From Proteiniclasticum sediminis (GTDB taxonomy: Bacteria > Bacillota > Clostridia > Clostridiales > Clostridiaceae): a stretch of DNA of 64,000 bases. Both the position numbers and the translations under genes were made by a program. A model generated the notes under the pieces. It was not told the origin of the DNA. It saw only the letters and a list, made by a program, of their open reading frames with translations, and searched no databases. The DNA lies in NCBI RefSeq assembly GCF_018128025.1, contig NZ_JAGSCS010000003.1, positions 186,001 through 250,000 of the forward strand. The letters are read 5' to 3'. Numbering within the stretch: position 1 is the stretch's first letter; each line of letters begins with the position of its first letter. Positions 1 to 9,983 of this stretch are shown piece after piece.

Positions 1-3000
1 GCGTGGTCCAGGCCTTCCCCGAGGCCATGGACAGTGCCAAGGACACCGGAGTGAAAGCCATCTATGGCATGGAAGCCTATATCGTCAATGACGACATCAA
101 CATCATCGAAAACATCGATGAGTCCCTGACGGATCTGGTGGTCTTTGACATTGAGACCACCGGTTTTTCCGCTGCCCATGACCGGATTATCGAAATCGGG
201 GCGGTGAAAGTAAGGGATGGAGAAATCATCGAAGAGTTCTCCAGCTTCATCAATCCCCAGGTGCCCATTCCGGCGAAAATCACGGAGCTCACGGGGATCA
301 CCGATGCCATGGTGAAGGATGCCCCTTTGGTGGAGAAGGTAATTCAGGATTTCTATGCTTTTATTCAAAACTCCACCCTGGTGGCGCACAACGCTTATTT
401 TGACGTGGGATTTATCCGAAAGAACCTGGCGGATCTAAACATGACCCTCAACCATCCCATCATGGACACGGTACCCATGGCCCGCTTCCTCTACAAGGAG
501 CTGAAGCGACACCGGCTGGATGTCATTGCCAAACACCTGAACATCGACATGGGCAGTCATCACCGGGCGGTGGACGATGCCGTGACCACGGTGAAAATTC
601 TCCACAAGTCCATGGAGAAAATGAAGGCCATGGGCATTGAGACTTTCCGGGAATTGAATGAGCGAAGCAAGGCGGAGATGGATCTGACGAAACTCCCCAT
701 GTTCCACGGGACGATTCTCGTTCAGAATCTCACGGGGCTGAAAAGCCTCTATGAGATGGTGTCCTCTTCCCATCTGGAATCCTTCCACCAAAAGCCTCGC
801 ATCCGAAAGAGCATGCTGCGGGCGAAGCGGGAAGGGCTCCTTCTGGGCTCCGCATGCATCAGCTCGGAACTGGTGCGGTTTATCCTGGAGGGACGAACCG
901 AAGAGGAAATTCGGCAAGTGGCTTCCTTCTATGACTATCTGGAGGTCCAGCCCGTGGAGAACAATCTGGATCTTCTGAAGGACGGCCGTATCCGGGACCT
1001 GGAAGGCCTCCGGCAGCTGAACCGCCGGATCGTGGAGCTGGGAGACGAATTGGGAAAACCCGTGGTGGCCACGGGGGATGTGCACTTTCTGAATAAAGAG
1101 GATAAGATCTACCGGCAGATTCTTCTGTCGGCCCAGGGGTACAGCACCCAGAACGGGGAGCTGGATCTCTACTTCAGAACCACGGAGGAAATGCTCCAGG
1201 CCTTCGCCTATCTGGGGAAAGAAAAGGCGGAGGAGCTGGTCATTACCAATACCCATCGCATCGCAGACCTCATCGGTGATTTCCTGCCTATTCCCAATGG
1301 GACCTTCCCCCCGAAAATTGAAGGGGCGGAGGAGGAAATCCGACAGATGACCCTGGACAAAGCCCATGAGCTCTATGGGGAGGTGCTGCCGGACGTGGTG
1401 GACAAGCGGGTCCAGAAGGAACTGAACTCCATCATCTCCAACGGCTATGCCGTGCTCTACCTCATCGCCCACAAGCTGGTGGCGAAATCCTTGTCCGACG
1501 GGTATCTCGTCGGCTCCCGAGGCTCCGTGGGCTCTTCTTTAGTGGCGACCTTCACCGGGATCACCGAGGTCAACGGACTTCCGCCCCATTACCGCTGTCC
1601 CCACTGCCGTCACAGCGAGTTCTTCCTGGACGGCTCCGTGAGCAGCGGAGCGGATCTGCCGGAGAAAAACTGTCCCCAGTGCGGGACGCTCTACATCCAC
1701 GACGGCCATGATATTCCCTTTGAAACCTTTTTGGGCTTTGAAGGGGATAAAGAGCCGGATATTGACTTGAACTTCTCCGGAGAGTATCAGGCGGTGGTCC
1801 ATAAGTACACCGAGGAGCTCTTTGGCGAAGGGTACGTGTTTAAAGCCGGAACCATTGGCACCGTGGCGGATAAAACCGCCTATGCCTATGTCAAGAAATA
1901 CCTGGAGGACAAGGAGATCAGCCTGCCCACAGCGGAGATTGAGCGCCTGGCAGCAGGTATGGTGGGGGTCAAGCGCACCACCGGACAGCATCCGGGAGGC
2001 ATCATGGTTGTTCCCCGGGATAACGATGTCCATAATTTCACCCCGGTGCAGCGGCCGGCCGATGACCAGAGCTCGGACATCACCACTACCCATTTTGACT
2101 ACCACTCCATTTCGGGACGACTGCTGAAGCTAGATATTCTGGGGCATGACGACCCCACCATGCTGAGAATGCTGCAGGATCTCACGGGGATTGACCCCAA
2201 GACCCTGCCGCTGAACGATCCCCAGGTGCTGTCCCTCTTCACCTCCACCAAGGCCCTGGGCCTGACCCCGGAGGAACTGGGGGTTCCCGTGGGCTCCTAC
2301 GGATTGCCGGAATTTGGCACGAAGTTTGTTCGCGGGATGCTCCTGGACACGACGCCCACCTCCTTTGCCGATCTGGTCCGAATCTCCGGTCTTTCCCACG
2401 GCACCGATGTCTGGCTGAACAATGCCCAGTACTACATCAAGGAGGGCTTCACCACCCTGAAGGACTGCATCAGTACCCGTGACGACATCATGACCTACCT
2501 CATCTATATGGGGCTCCCCGCCAAGAAGAGCTTTACCATCATGGAGAGCGTCCGTAAGGGAAAAGGGCTGAAGGAAGACGATGAAAAGGTCATGCGGGAG
2601 TTCAAGGTGCCGGAATGGTATATTGAATCCTGCAAGAAAATCAAGTACATGTTCCCCAAGGGCCATGCCGTGGCCTACGTCATGATGGCTGTGCGCATCG
2701 CCTACTTTAAGGTGTATTACCCTCTGGCCTATTATGCGGCCTATTTCTCCACTCGGGCCACAGACTTTGACGGTGAACTGATCCTGAAAGGGGAAGTGGC
2801 TGTGAAGAAGAAAACCGAGGAGCTCTATGAACTGGGCAATGCTGCCTCGGCCAAGGAAAAAAACATGATCACCATTTTGGAGATCGTCTATGAGATGTAC
2901 AAACGGGGCTTGACCTTTAAGCCCATTGACCTCTACAAATCCCATGGCACGAAGTTCCTCATCGAGGAAGGAGCCATCCGGCCACCCTTAAGCTGCCTGG

Positions 3001-3182
3001 TGGGGGTGGGGTCCAATGCGGCAAACAGCATCTACGACGAAGCCCGCCGGGGAGAGTTTATCTCCAAGGAGGACTTGCGTCTTCGCAGCAAGGTGTCCAA
3101 GACGGTCATCGAGACCCTGGAAGCCTGTGGAGCCTTGGAAGGCATGGAAGAGACCAATCAGCTTTCCTTCTTCAATCTCTAA
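1..3182 (+). CDS. polC: DNA polymerase III PolC-type alpha subunit, 5'-truncated
   Basis: Replicative DNA polymerase of Gram-positive type with a built-in 3'-5' proofreading exonuclease. The window opens inside the gene: about 1060 codons are visible of a family usually near 1430, so the N-terminal OB region and the first part of the PHP domain are missing. Visible in order are the end of the first PHP segment, the inserted exonuclease domain (DIETTG at visible residues 49-54, HNAYFD near 128, HRAVDD near 187), the rest of PHP, a CPHC...CPQC zinc finger near 531-555 and the polymerase core with the [10 protein letters not shown] acidic motif near 585. It ends 7 bases before the rimP promoter. 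Identity is secure. The GTG at base 3 is only an internal valine codon. Confidence 0.97.
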   Translation, partial: VVQAFPEAMDSAKDTGVKAIYGMEAYIVNDDINIIENIDESLTDLVVFDIETTGFSAAHDRIIEIGAVKVRDGEIIEEFSSFINPQVPIPAKITELTGITDAMVKDAPLVEKVIQDFYAFIQNSTLVAHNAYFDVGFIRKNLADLNMTLNHPIMDTVPMARFLYKELKRHRLDVIAKHLNIDMGSHHRAVDDAVTTVKILHKSMEKMKAMGIETFRELNERSKAEMDLTKLPMFHGTILVQNLTGLKSLYEMVSSSHLESFHQKPRIRKSMLRAKREGLLLGSACISSELVRFILEGRTEEEIRQVASFYDYLEVQPVENNLDLLKDGRIRDLEGLRQLNRRIVELGDELGKPVVATGDVHFLNKEDKIYRQILLSAQGYSTQNGELDLYFRTTEEMLQAFAYLGKEKAEELVITNTHRIADLIGDFLPIPNGTFPPKIEGAEEEIRQMTLDKAHELYGEVLPDVVDKRVQKELNSIISNGYAVLYLIAHKLVAKSLSDGYLVGSRGSVGSSLVATFTGITEVNGLPPHYRCPHCRHSEFFLDGSVSSGADLPEKNCPQCGTLYIHDGHDIPFETFLGFEGDKEPDIDLNFSGEYQAVVHKYTEELFGEGYVFKAGTIGTVADKTAYAYVKKYLEDKEISLPTAEIERLAAGMVGVKRTTGQHPGGIMVVPRDNDVHNFTPVQRPADDQSSDITTTHFDYHSISGRLLKLDILGHDDPTMLRMLQDLTGIDPKTLPLNDPQVLSLFTSTKALGLTPEELGVPVGSYGLPEFGTKFVRGMLLDTTPTSFADLVRISGLSHGTDVWLNNAQYYIKEGFTTLKDCISTRDDIMTYLIYMGLPAKKSFTIMESVRKGKGLKEDDEKVMREFKVPEWYIESCKKIKYMFPKGHAVAYVMMAVRIAYFKVYYPLAYYAAYFSTRATDFDGELILKGEVAVKKKTEELYELGNAASAKEKNMITILEIVYEMYKRGLTFKPIDLYKSHGTKFLIEEGAIRPPLSCLVGVGSNAANSIYDEARRGEFISKEDLRLRSKVSKTVIETLEACGALEGMEETNQLSFFNL

Positions 3183-3188
3183 AAAGGC

Positions 3189-3217
3189 TTGAAAACCGGG
3201 ACTATTTGTGTTATCCT
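3189..3217 (+). promoter_or_regulatory. sigma-A promoter of the rimP-nusA-infB operon
   Basis: TTGAAA at 3189-3194 and TATCCT at 3212-3217 are separated by exactly 17 bases, directly after the polC stop. A second TGGTAAAAT extended -10-like element lies near 3343-3351, just ahead of rimP. Either could supply operon transcripts; the first reads through the leader hairpins annotated next. Confidence 0.65.
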
Positions 3218-3243
3218 ATTACCGTACAATAACTAGAACTTCG

Positions 3244-3302
3244 AGAGTGGGCAAAACCCGCTCTTTGTTTTTGTAGCGCAACTGGATTGAAGTTGCGTTT
3301 TT
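3244..3302 (+). promoter_or_regulatory. tandem leader hairpins upstream of rimP (possible attenuator)
   Basis: AGAGTGGG (3244-3251) pairs with CCCGCTCT (3257-3264) around a CAAAA loop with one G-U pair, and is followed by a T-rich run. CGCAACT (3277-3283) then pairs with AGTTGCG (3291-3297) and is followed by five T. Both lie between the promoter and rimP, so they may attenuate the operon rather than terminate polC only. Confidence 0.5.
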
Positions 3303-3381
3303 CCATATCTTCCCCCCCTGGGGGAAAGATGGGAAGATGTATGGTAAAATGAGCACAAGAAAAGAAATGGAGCGTGAAAAA

Positions 3382-3834
3382 ATGGAGAAGCTGAACTTGC
3401 TGGAAGACCTGTTCCGCAGGGAAGTGGAAGGTTTGGGGTACCGCCTGTATCATATGGAGTACGTCAAGGAGGAGGGCATGAACATCCTCCGGTTCTACAT
3501 CGACCGGCCGGAAGGCATCGCCCTGGAAGACTGTGAGAAAGTCTCCCGACGCATGAGCGATCTCTTGGATGAGAAGGATCCCATTGCCGAAGATTACAAT
3601 CTGGAGGTCTCCTCCCCGGGAATCTTCCGGACCCTGTTCACCCTGGAGCACATGAAAGAAGCCCTGGGGGCCCAGGTCATGGTACGGACGAAAAAACCCG
3701 TCAAGGGCGCGAAGAAATTCAAAGCCATCCTGAAAATGGCCGATGAGACGATGATCGTCGTCACCCTGGGGAATGAGGACGTGGAGATTCCCATGGACAA
3801 TCTGAAGCAGCTGAATATTGAAGTTGACTTATAA
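3382..3834 (+). CDS. rimP: ribosome maturation factor RimP
   Basis: Cytoplasmic factor for late assembly of the 30S subunit, 150 residues, a normal length. The N-terminal domain carries the family stretch around LEVSSPGIFRTL (residues about 74-85), followed by the small SH3-like C-terminal domain. Start chosen at ATG 3382 because GGAG (3369-3372) stands 9 bases upstream; upstream in-frame ATGs at 3337, 3349 and 3367 lack a ribosome site and overlap a possible -10 element. First gene of the nusA-infB operon, 16 bases before nusA, the usual order in Bacillota. Confidence 0.95.
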   Translation: MEKLNLLEDLFRREVEGLGYRLYHMEYVKEEGMNILRFYIDRPEGIALEDCEKVSRRMSDLLDEKDPIAEDYNLEVSSPGIFRTLFTLEHMKEALGAQVMVRTKKPVKGAKKFKAILKMADETMIVVTLGNEDVEIPMDNLKQLNIEVDL

Positions 3835-3850
3835 AAGGTAGGAGGAAAAA

Positions 3851-5032
3851 ATGGCAAAGGCAACGGAAAAAAAGAAAGACGAAGTGATCCTGGCCCTCAA
3901 GGCCATCGCCGAAGAAAAGGGGATCAGTGAGGAAATGCTGTTCATGACACTGGAAGATGCCATGATCGCAGCCTACAAGAAGAATTATGCCAACACGGGA
4001 AGTCAGAACGTACGGGTGAACATTGACCGGGAAACGGGCGAAATCAAGGTGTATTCCCTGCGGCAGGTGGTGGAGGAAGTTTTTGACGACAATGATGAAA
4101 TTTCTTTAGCGGAAGCCAAGGAAATCAACCCCCGCTACGAGCTTCTGGACTATGTGGAGAATGAAGTGACCCCAGCAAACTTTGCCCGGGTGGCTGCCCA
4201 GTCTGCCAAGCAGATTGTCACCCAGCGAATCAAGGAAGCGGAAAGAAGCATCCTCTACAATGAGTACCATGAGAAGGAATTCGACATCATCATGGGTACC
4301 GTGCAGCGGAAGGAAAAGGGAAACATCTACATCGACCTGGGCAAGACCGAAACGGTTCTTCCCCTGCAGGAGCAGATGCCTGGAGAAAACTATGAGTTCA
4401 ATGACCGAATTCTGCTCTATATCGTGGAAGTGAAGCAGAATCCCAAGGGACCCATGATCTCCGTCTCCCGTACCCATCCGGGACTGGTGAAGCGACTTTT
4501 CGAAAAGGAAGTGCCGGAAATCTACGAAGGCATCGTGGAGATCAAGGCCATTTCCCGAGAAGCCGGTTCCCGAACCAAGATCGCCGTCTGGTCCAATGAT
4601 CCGGAAGTGGAGCCCATGGGCGCCTGCGTGGGCCCAAGGGGAACCCGCGTCCAGAGCATTGTCAACGAGCTGCGCAATGAAAAGATCGACATCATCAAGT
4701 GGTCCAAGGATCCCAAGGAGTTCATCGCCAATGCCTTAAGCCCTGCCAAGGTGCTGGAAGTCATCATCGAGGATAACGGCAACTCCTGCAAGGTCATTGT
4801 GGAAGACAATCAGCTGTCCCTGGCCATCGGCAAAGAAGGACAGAATGTTCGTCTGGCCGCCAAGCTCACGGGCTGGAAGATCGATATCAAGAGCCGCCGC
4901 CAGTACGAGGCGGAGCTGGAAGCCAAGGCTGCGGAAAAAGCCGAGATCCTGGAGGATGAGGTGCTGACGGAGGCTGTGGAGGCCGGGGATGAAGCATCCG
5001 CAGAAACCCTGGAGAATACCAGCGAAGAATAA
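3851..5032 (+). CDS. nusA: transcription termination/antitermination factor NusA
   Basis: RNA polymerase-binding factor modulating pausing, termination and antitermination. The 393 residues show the N-terminal RNAP-binding domain (about 1-125), an S1 domain (about 135-200), KH1 with GACVGPRGTRVQ and KH2 with SLAIGKEGQNVRLA. An acidic, alanine- and glutamate-rich tail of about 35 residues follows. It lacks the extra C-terminal AR repeats of proteobacterial NusA, as expected in Bacillota. AGGAGG precedes the ATG. Translated between rimP and rnpM. Confidence 0.97.
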   Translation: MAKATEKKKDEVILALKAIAEEKGISEEMLFMTLEDAMIAAYKKNYANTGSQNVRVNIDRETGEIKVYSLRQVVEEVFDDNDEISLAEAKEINPRYELLDYVENEVTPANFARVAAQSAKQIVTQRIKEAERSILYNEYHEKEFDIIMGTVQRKEKGNIYIDLGKTETVLPLQEQMPGENYEFNDRILLYIVEVKQNPKGPMISVSRTHPGLVKRLFEKEVPEIYEGIVEIKAISREAGSRTKIAVWSNDPEVEPMGACVGPRGTRVQSIVNELRNEKIDIIKWSKDPKEFIANALSPAKVLEVIIEDNGNSCKVIVEDNQLSLAIGKEGQNVRLAAKLTGWKIDIKSRRQYEAELEAKAAEKAEILEDEVLTEAVEAGDEASAETLENTSEE

Positions 5033-5078
5033 TATCACAGGGCCATGATCCTGATCATGGGAAAGAGAGGTGTTTTGC

Positions 5079-5345
5079 ATGAAGGTGAAAAAAATACCAA
5101 TGAGAATGTGCACGGGCTGCATGGAAATGAAGCCCAAAAAAGAACTGATCCGTGTAGTTAAAAACAAGGAAGGGGAAATCTCCCTGGACCTGGTGGGCAA
5201 AAAACCCGGACGAGGCGCTTATGTGTGCCGCAGTGCAGAGTGTCTGGAAAAGGCATTTAAAACCAAACGACTGTCCCGAAATCTGGAAACAGCCATCAGT
5301 GTGGAGATCTACGAGGATCTTCAGAAAGCCGTGGTCCATGAATAA
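5079..5345 (+). CDS. rnpM: RNase P modulator RnpM (YlxR family)
   Basis: Small RNA-binding protein of the YlxR family, characterised in Bacillus subtilis as a modulator of RNase P. The 88 residues include the family hallmarks MCTGCMEMKPKKELIRVV near the N-terminus and GRGAYVCRSAECLEKA in the middle. Start set at ATG 5079 because AGAGAGG (5064-5070) lies 8 bases upstream; the upstream in-frame GTG at 5070 is part of that ribosome site. The last 8 bases overlap ylxQ, suggesting translational coupling. Confidence 0.9.
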   Translation: MKVKKIPMRMCTGCMEMKPKKELIRVVKNKEGEISLDLVGKKPGRGAYVCRSAECLEKAFKTKRLSRNLETAISVEIYEDLQKAVVHE

Positions 5346-5694
5346 CCGCGTGCTGGCTTTTCTGGGCATCGCCAGAAAATCGGGTAATCTCGTTCTGGGT
5401 TACAATAAATGCGAGGAAGCGGTGAAAATGCGGCAGCTGAGGCTGCTGTTCATCTCCACCGGTGCCTCACAGAACACAAAAGACAAGTTTTACGGGTTCA
5501 GTGAGCGATACCATGTACCCATCCTTGAGGATTTCACTCCTGAAGAATTAGGAAGCGCATTGGGATTAAAAGGAATTGCTGTCCTCGGGGTCAAAGATCC
5601 GAACATGGCGAAGAAGATCCGGAGTTTTTATGACAGCAAAGAAGATGAAGAAATAAATGGAGGTGGTCCTATTGTCAAAGATCAGAGTATATGA
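5338..5694 (+). CDS. ylxQ: L7Ae/L30e-like RNA-binding protein YlxQ
   Basis: A 118-residue member of the ribosomal L7Ae/L30e/Gadd45 superfamily, encoded between rnpM and infB in most Bacillota and thought to bind structured (kink-turn) RNA. Visible are the conserved opening [21 protein letters not shown] and the core strand [11 protein letters not shown]. Start at ATG 5338 overlaps the rnpM stop, and the 3' end overlaps the infB start by 23 bases, so three consecutive genes are interlocked. The exact cellular role is not settled for this family. Confidence 0.85.
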   Translation: MNNRVLAFLGIARKSGNLVLGYNKCEEAVKMRQLRLLFISTGASQNTKDKFYGFSERYHVPILEDFTPEELGSALGLKGIAVLGVKDPNMAKKIRSFYDSKEDEEINGGGPIVKDQSI

Positions 5695-7750
5695 ACTGGC
5701 GAAGGAACTGGCAATTACCAGCAAAGAGCTGATTGCATTACTGAAGGATGAATTTGGAATAGAAGTAAAGAACCATATGAGTGTGGTCGAAGAGGAAGAT
5801 GCAGCCCTCATCAAGGAACTTCTGGCGGACAAGGAAAAGGAACCCATGACCGAGGAAGAAATCAAGCGCGAGAAGAGCATCGTGGAAGAGTACGAAGAAA
5901 TTCTCGAAGAAGAAGTGGTGGATCTTTCCAAGAAAAAGAAGAAGTCCAAGCGAGAACTGAAGGCGGAAGAAGATGCCCGGAAGGCCCTGGAAGCCGTGGA
6001 CGGCATTGAAATCGGCGAGTTCATCACCGTCAAGGATTTTGCCGAAAAGATGGAAAAGCCTGTGGCCGAGGTCATCAAGGCCCTGATTTTCAGCGGCATC
6101 ATGGCCGGCATCAACCAGGAAATCGACTTTGAGACGGCGGAAAAAGCCGCCAAGAAGCTGGAAGTCAAGTTGGTGAAGATCAAGGATGAATCCAGCAGCG
6201 TCGAAGAAGATGAAAATGATGATGCTCTGGATGTCAATCTCCAGAAGAGACCCCCCATCGTCACCGTCATGGGCCACGTGGACCATGGCAAGACCTCCCT
6301 TTTGGATGCCATCCGAAAGGCCAAGGTCACGGAAAGCGAAGCCGGCGGCATCACGCAGCATATCGGTGCTTATACCATCACCATCAACGGCGAGAAGATC
6401 ACCTTCCTGGATACCCCTGGCCATGAGGCGTTCACCGCCATGCGTGCCCGCGGAGCTCAGGTCACGGACATCGTTATCCTCGTGGTGGCTGCAGACGACG
6501 GCATCATGCCCCAGACCATCGAAGCCATCAACCACTGTAAGGCAGCGAACGTGCCCATCATCGTGGCCATCAACAAGATCGACAAGGAAAGCGCCAACCC
6601 CGACCGCGTCAAGCAGGAACTCACCGAGTACGGCCTGGTGGCGGAAGAATGGGGCGGAAGCACCATCTGCGTCCCCGTATCGGCCAAGGCGAAGATCGGC
6701 ATTGACGACCTTCTGGAAATGGTGCTCCTGACGGCAGAAGTGGAAGAGCTGAAGGCGGATCCCACCCGGCGCGCCATCGGTACCGTCATCGAGTCCCAGC
6801 TGGATAAGGGTAGAGGCCCCGTGGCCACCCTTCTCGTGCAGAAGGGAACCCTCAACGTGGGCGATTCCATCCTGGTGGGTTCCACCTACGGACGTATCCG
6901 TGCCATGTTTGACGACAAGGGCAAGAAGATCAAGAGCGCTGGTCCTTCCATTCCGGTGGAAGTCCTGGGTCTTTCCGAAGTGCCTGTGGCTGGAGACAAG
7001 TTCAATGAAGTCAAGGACGAGAAAACCGCTAGAGGTATGGCTGAAGCCAGAAAAATCAAGGAGAAGAGCCTGCAGCAAAGCTCCATGCGCGTCTCCCTGG
7101 AGGATCTCTACAGCCAGGTCAAGGAAGGCAAGATTCAGGAACTGCCCATCATCATCAAGGCTGATGTGCAGGGTTCCATCGAAGCCCTTCGCGGCTCTTT
7201 GGAGAAGCTCTCCACCGATGAGATCAAGGTTCGCGTCATCCACGGCGGTGTCGGCGCCATTACGGAAACCGACATTTCCCTGGCTGCAGCGTCCAATGCT
7301 GTCGTCATCGGCTTCAATGTCCGTCCGGACAACAATGCCCAGGCCGTAGCGGAGAAGGAAAAGGTTTATGTGAAGACCTACCGCGTCATCTACAATGCGC
7401 TGGATGATGTGAAGTCTGCCATGATCGGTATGCTCAGCCCGGACATCAAGGAAGTGATCCAGGGCCGCGTGGAAATCCGTCAGACCTACAAGGTTTCCAA
7501 TGTGGGCACCATTGCCGGATGCTATGTGTTAACCGGCAAGATCACCCGAAATTCCGAAGTGCGCGTTCTGCGTGGCGGAGTCATCATTCACGAAGGCCAT
7601 CTGGCGTCCCTGAAGCGATTCAAGGATGATGCCAAGGAAGTCAACGCAGGATACGAATGCGGACTCTCCATCGATAAGTTCAATGATCTACGGGAAGGCG
7701 ACATCATCGAAGCCTTCTATATGGAAGAAATCAAGCGAAGCGAGCTGTAA
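5672..7750 (+). CDS. infB: translation initiation factor IF-2
   Basis: GTPase delivering initiator tRNA to the ribosome, 692 residues. An IF2-N module is at the extreme N-terminus ([19 protein letters not shown]), then a charged lysine/glutamate linker and a second IF2-N-like segment (about 110-175). The G domain has GHVDHGKTS near 202, [13 protein letters not shown] and SAK, followed by domains II-IV. Start chosen at TTG 5672, with GGAGG (5659-5663) 8 bases upstream; the ATG at 5657 is part of the ribosome site. The gene starts inside ylxQ. Confidence 0.96.
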   Translation: MSKIRVYELAKELAITSKELIALLKDEFGIEVKNHMSVVEEEDAALIKELLADKEKEPMTEEEIKREKSIVEEYEEILEEEVVDLSKKKKKSKRELKAEEDARKALEAVDGIEIGEFITVKDFAEKMEKPVAEVIKALIFSGIMAGINQEIDFETAEKAAKKLEVKLVKIKDESSSVEEDENDDALDVNLQKRPPIVTVMGHVDHGKTSLLDAIRKAKVTESEAGGITQHIGAYTITINGEKITFLDTPGHEAFTAMRARGAQVTDIVILVVAADDGIMPQTIEAINHCKAANVPIIVAINKIDKESANPDRVKQELTEYGLVAEEWGGSTICVPVSAKAKIGIDDLLEMVLLTAEVEELKADPTRRAIGTVIESQLDKGRGPVATLLVQKGTLNVGDSILVGSTYGRIRAMFDDKGKKIKSAGPSIPVEVLGLSEVPVAGDKFNEVKDEKTARGMAEARKIKEKSLQQSSMRVSLEDLYSQVKEGKIQELPIIIKADVQGSIEALRGSLEKLSTDEIKVRVIHGGVGAITETDISLAAASNAVVIGFNVRPDNNAQAVAEKEKVYVKTYRVIYNALDDVKSAMIGMLSPDIKEVIQGRVEIRQTYKVSNVGTIAGCYVLTGKITRNSEVRVLRGGVIIHEGHLASLKRFKDDAKEVNAGYECGLSIDKFNDLREGDIIEAFYMEEIKRSEL

Positions 7751-7794
7751 TCACAGCTCCTTCCTCAGGAGTATAAGAAAGTGAGGTGCAGAAT

Positions 7795-8151
7795 ATGGCA
7801 AAATACCGATCGGGACGTATCAATGAAGAAATGAAGAAGGAGATTTCCTCCATCGTCATGAATGGCCTCAAGGACCCGAGAATCACCGCCATGGTCACCA
7901 TAACCGATGTGGAGGTCACCTCGGATCTTCGTTACGCGAAAGTTTTTGTGAGCATCTTTGGAACAGAAACGCAGAAAGCGGATTCTCTGGAAGCCCTGAA
8001 GAGCTCGGCCGGGTTCATCCGCCGGGAAGTGGGCAAGAGGATTCAGCTGCGCTATGTGCCGGAGCTGATTATCACGGTGGATGACACCATCGACCGGGGT
8101 ATGCATATTGACGAACTCATTCGCAAAGCCAACGAAAAGAAGGAAAGCTAA
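7795..8151 (+). CDS. rbfA: 30S ribosome-binding factor RbfA
   Basis: Cold-adaptation and 16S rRNA processing factor that binds the 30S subunit, 118 residues with the single KH-type fold. Seen are the opening KYRSGRINEEMKKEISSIV, the DPRI segment and the end motif VDDTIDRGMHIDELI. GTGAGGTG directly precedes ATG 7795; the upstream in-frame GTG at 7786 lies within it. Only one base separates its stop from the nrnA start, so the two are probably coupled. Confidence 0.94.
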   Translation: MAKYRSGRINEEMKKEISSIVMNGLKDPRITAMVTITDVEVTSDLRYAKVFVSIFGTETQKADSLEALKSSAGFIRREVGKRIQLRYVPELIITVDDTIDRGMHIDELIRKANEKKES

Positions 8152-8152
8152 G

Positions 8153-9112
8153 ATGAGGAGCCGTGCATTGACCGAAAAAATCCATGCGGCAGACCGGCTG
8201 GCCCTGGTGACCCACGCCTCCCCGGACGGGGATGCCGTGGGGTCCACCCTGGCCCTGGCTTTGGCACTGCGCGCTTTGGGAAAGACCGTCACGGTGCTTT
8301 CCAAGGAACCGGTGCCGGAAAATCTGATGTTTCTTCCCTTGGCCGAGGAGTACGGCCTGACTTCGGTCATGCCCCCGGAAACGGAGCTGCTTCTGGCGCT
8401 GGACTGCGGAAACAAGGAACGTCTCTCCATGGAGCGGGATGGATTCGACATGGTGTTCAAGATCAATCTGGACCACCATGTGTCCAATGACCTTTATGGG
8501 GATCTTAATCATGTGGATCCCACGGCGTCCTCCACGGCGGAGATGGTGACGGAGCTTATTGAAGATCTGGGCGTAACCCTCAGTGTAGCCATGGCTGAAT
8601 GCCTGTATACAGGGATCGTGTCGGATACGGGATCCTTCCGCTACCCGTCCACCACCGCCGCCACTCTGCGCTGGACGGCAAAAATCCTGGAAACCGGGCT
8701 GGATTTTTCAAAAATTCAGCGGATTCTTTTTGCCACCCGGGATTTTAAGCGGATAAAGCTTTTGGGAAGGGCGCTCATGACCCTGGAACGCTCCTCGGAC
8801 GGATTTGTCAGCATGATGAACCTGGCCGCGGCGGATTTCAACACCTTGAGCATTCCTGACCGGGATTCGGGAGAAATCGTCAACTATGGCCTGGAGCCTC
8901 CGGAAGCGGACGTTTCCATTCTGCTGAAGGAAGCGGAAGGGTTCTATCGAGTCAGTGTCCGGACCAAGGCAGTCATCGACGCGGCAGCTCTTTGCGCCAT
9001 CTTTGGCGGAGGAGGCCACGTGCGGGCTGCGGGATGCAATCTCAAGGCGGATACCCTGGAAGGGGCAAAAAAACAGCTTCTCCAGGAAATTGAAAGGATG
9101 AGGACAGCTTGA
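8153..9112 (+). CDS. nrnA: bifunctional oligoribonuclease/PAP phosphatase NrnA (DHH family)
   Basis: DHH/DHHA1 phosphoesterase of 319 residues that degrades nano-RNAs and 3'-phosphoadenosine 5'-phosphate in the cytoplasm. Catalytic metal motifs seen are HASPDGDAVGST at residues about 20-31, a mid-chain acidic motif, DHHVSND near 107-113 and the DHHA1 glycine-rich GGGGHVRAAGC near 288. Start at ATG 8153 with AGGA about 8 bases upstream; the longer open frame overlapping rbfA has no ribosome site. The stop overlaps the truB start. Position between rbfA and truB is typical of Bacillota. Confidence 0.92.
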   Translation: MRSRALTEKIHAADRLALVTHASPDGDAVGSTLALALALRALGKTVTVLSKEPVPENLMFLPLAEEYGLTSVMPPETELLLALDCGNKERLSMERDGFDMVFKINLDHHVSNDLYGDLNHVDPTASSTAEMVTELIEDLGVTLSVAMAECLYTGIVSDTGSFRYPSTTAATLRWTAKILETGLDFSKIQRILFATRDFKRIKLLGRALMTLERSSDGFVSMMNLAAADFNTLSIPDRDSGEIVNYGLEPPEADVSILLKEAEGFYRVSVRTKAVIDAAALCAIFGGGGHVRAAGCNLKADTLEGAKKQLLQEIERMRTA

Positions 9113-9975
9113 ACGGAGTCATCAATCTCTACAAAGAACGGGGGATCACCTCCTTTGGCGCCGTAGCAAGAGTCCGGCGGATTCTGGGCGTAAAAAAAGT
9201 CGGGCATACCGGCACCCTGGATCCGGAGGCCGAAGGAGTTCTCCCCATCTGTGTGGGAAAAGCCACGAAACTGGTGGATTACCTCATGGCAGGAAAAAAG
9301 ATCTACCGGGCGGGTTTTCGCTTTGGCGCCGTGTCCGACACTCTGGATGCCTTCGGAGAGGTAACCCCCACGGGCAAGCCCATTCCGGAAAAAGCACAGG
9401 TGGAAGAGGCGCTTCTGGCCTTTGTGGGAGAGATCTCGCAGATTCCTCCCATGTACTCCGCTCTGAAGCAAGAGGGAAAGCGGCTCTATGAGCTGGCCCG
9501 CCAAGGGGTGGAAGTGGAACGGGAAGCCAGGCAGGTCACCATCGAGACCCTAGTCCTAACCGCATACGGGGAAGGGGAAGGCGAGCTTCTCCTCACCTGT
9601 TCCAAAGGAACCTATGTCCGGAGTCTCATCGATGACCTGGGCCGGGCTTTAGGCTGCGGAGCCATTATGACTTCGCTGGTGCGGGAAGGAACAGGTGATT
9701 TTGACCTGACCACAGCCGTTCGTCTGAACACCCTGGACGAGGAAGGACCGGCAGCGTATCTTTTGTCCATGGAGGACGTCCTTCGAGGCTACGCGGCACT
9801 GACTGTGCCGGAGGCCTTCGAGAAACTGATTCTCAATGGCATGAAAGTGCGGGATGCCCGGCTCACCGCAGAGGTCAAACCCGGACTGTACCGGGGATAT
9901 ACGGCCAAAGGGATCTTCATGGGGATCCTGGAGCGGGATGCGGAAACCCTTTTCCTGAAAGTAAATCTTAGGTGA
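9109..9975 (+). CDS. truB: tRNA pseudouridine(55) synthase TruB
   Basis: Makes pseudouridine 55 in the T-loop of tRNAs. The 288 residues show the TruB catalytic block GHTGTLDPEAEGVLPIC with the catalytic aspartate at residue about 38, the KIYRAGFRFG strand, and a C-terminal PUA-like extension. Translation begins at TTG 9109, whose last bases form the nrnA stop (TTGA), with AGGA upstream; no better start lies nearby. The last bases overlap the ribF ribosome site. Confidence 0.95.
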   Translation: MNGVINLYKERGITSFGAVARVRRILGVKKVGHTGTLDPEAEGVLPICVGKATKLVDYLMAGKKIYRAGFRFGAVSDTLDAFGEVTPTGKPIPEKAQVEEALLAFVGEISQIPPMYSALKQEGKRLYELARQGVEVEREARQVTIETLVLTAYGEGEGELLLTCSKGTYVRSLIDDLGRALGCGAIMTSLVREGTGDFDLTTAVRLNTLDEEGPAAYLLSMEDVLRGYAALTVPEAFEKLILNGMKVRDARLTAEVKPGLYRGYTAKGIFMGILERDAETLFLKVNLR

Positions 9976-9983
9976 GGTTGAAC

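Noticed and set aside
435-1472. Long minus-strand frames opposite polC, infB, pnp, rnj, sufB and others
   Set aside because: Histidine- and leucine-rich antisense readings typical of GC-biased third positions; no motifs and no ribosome sites.
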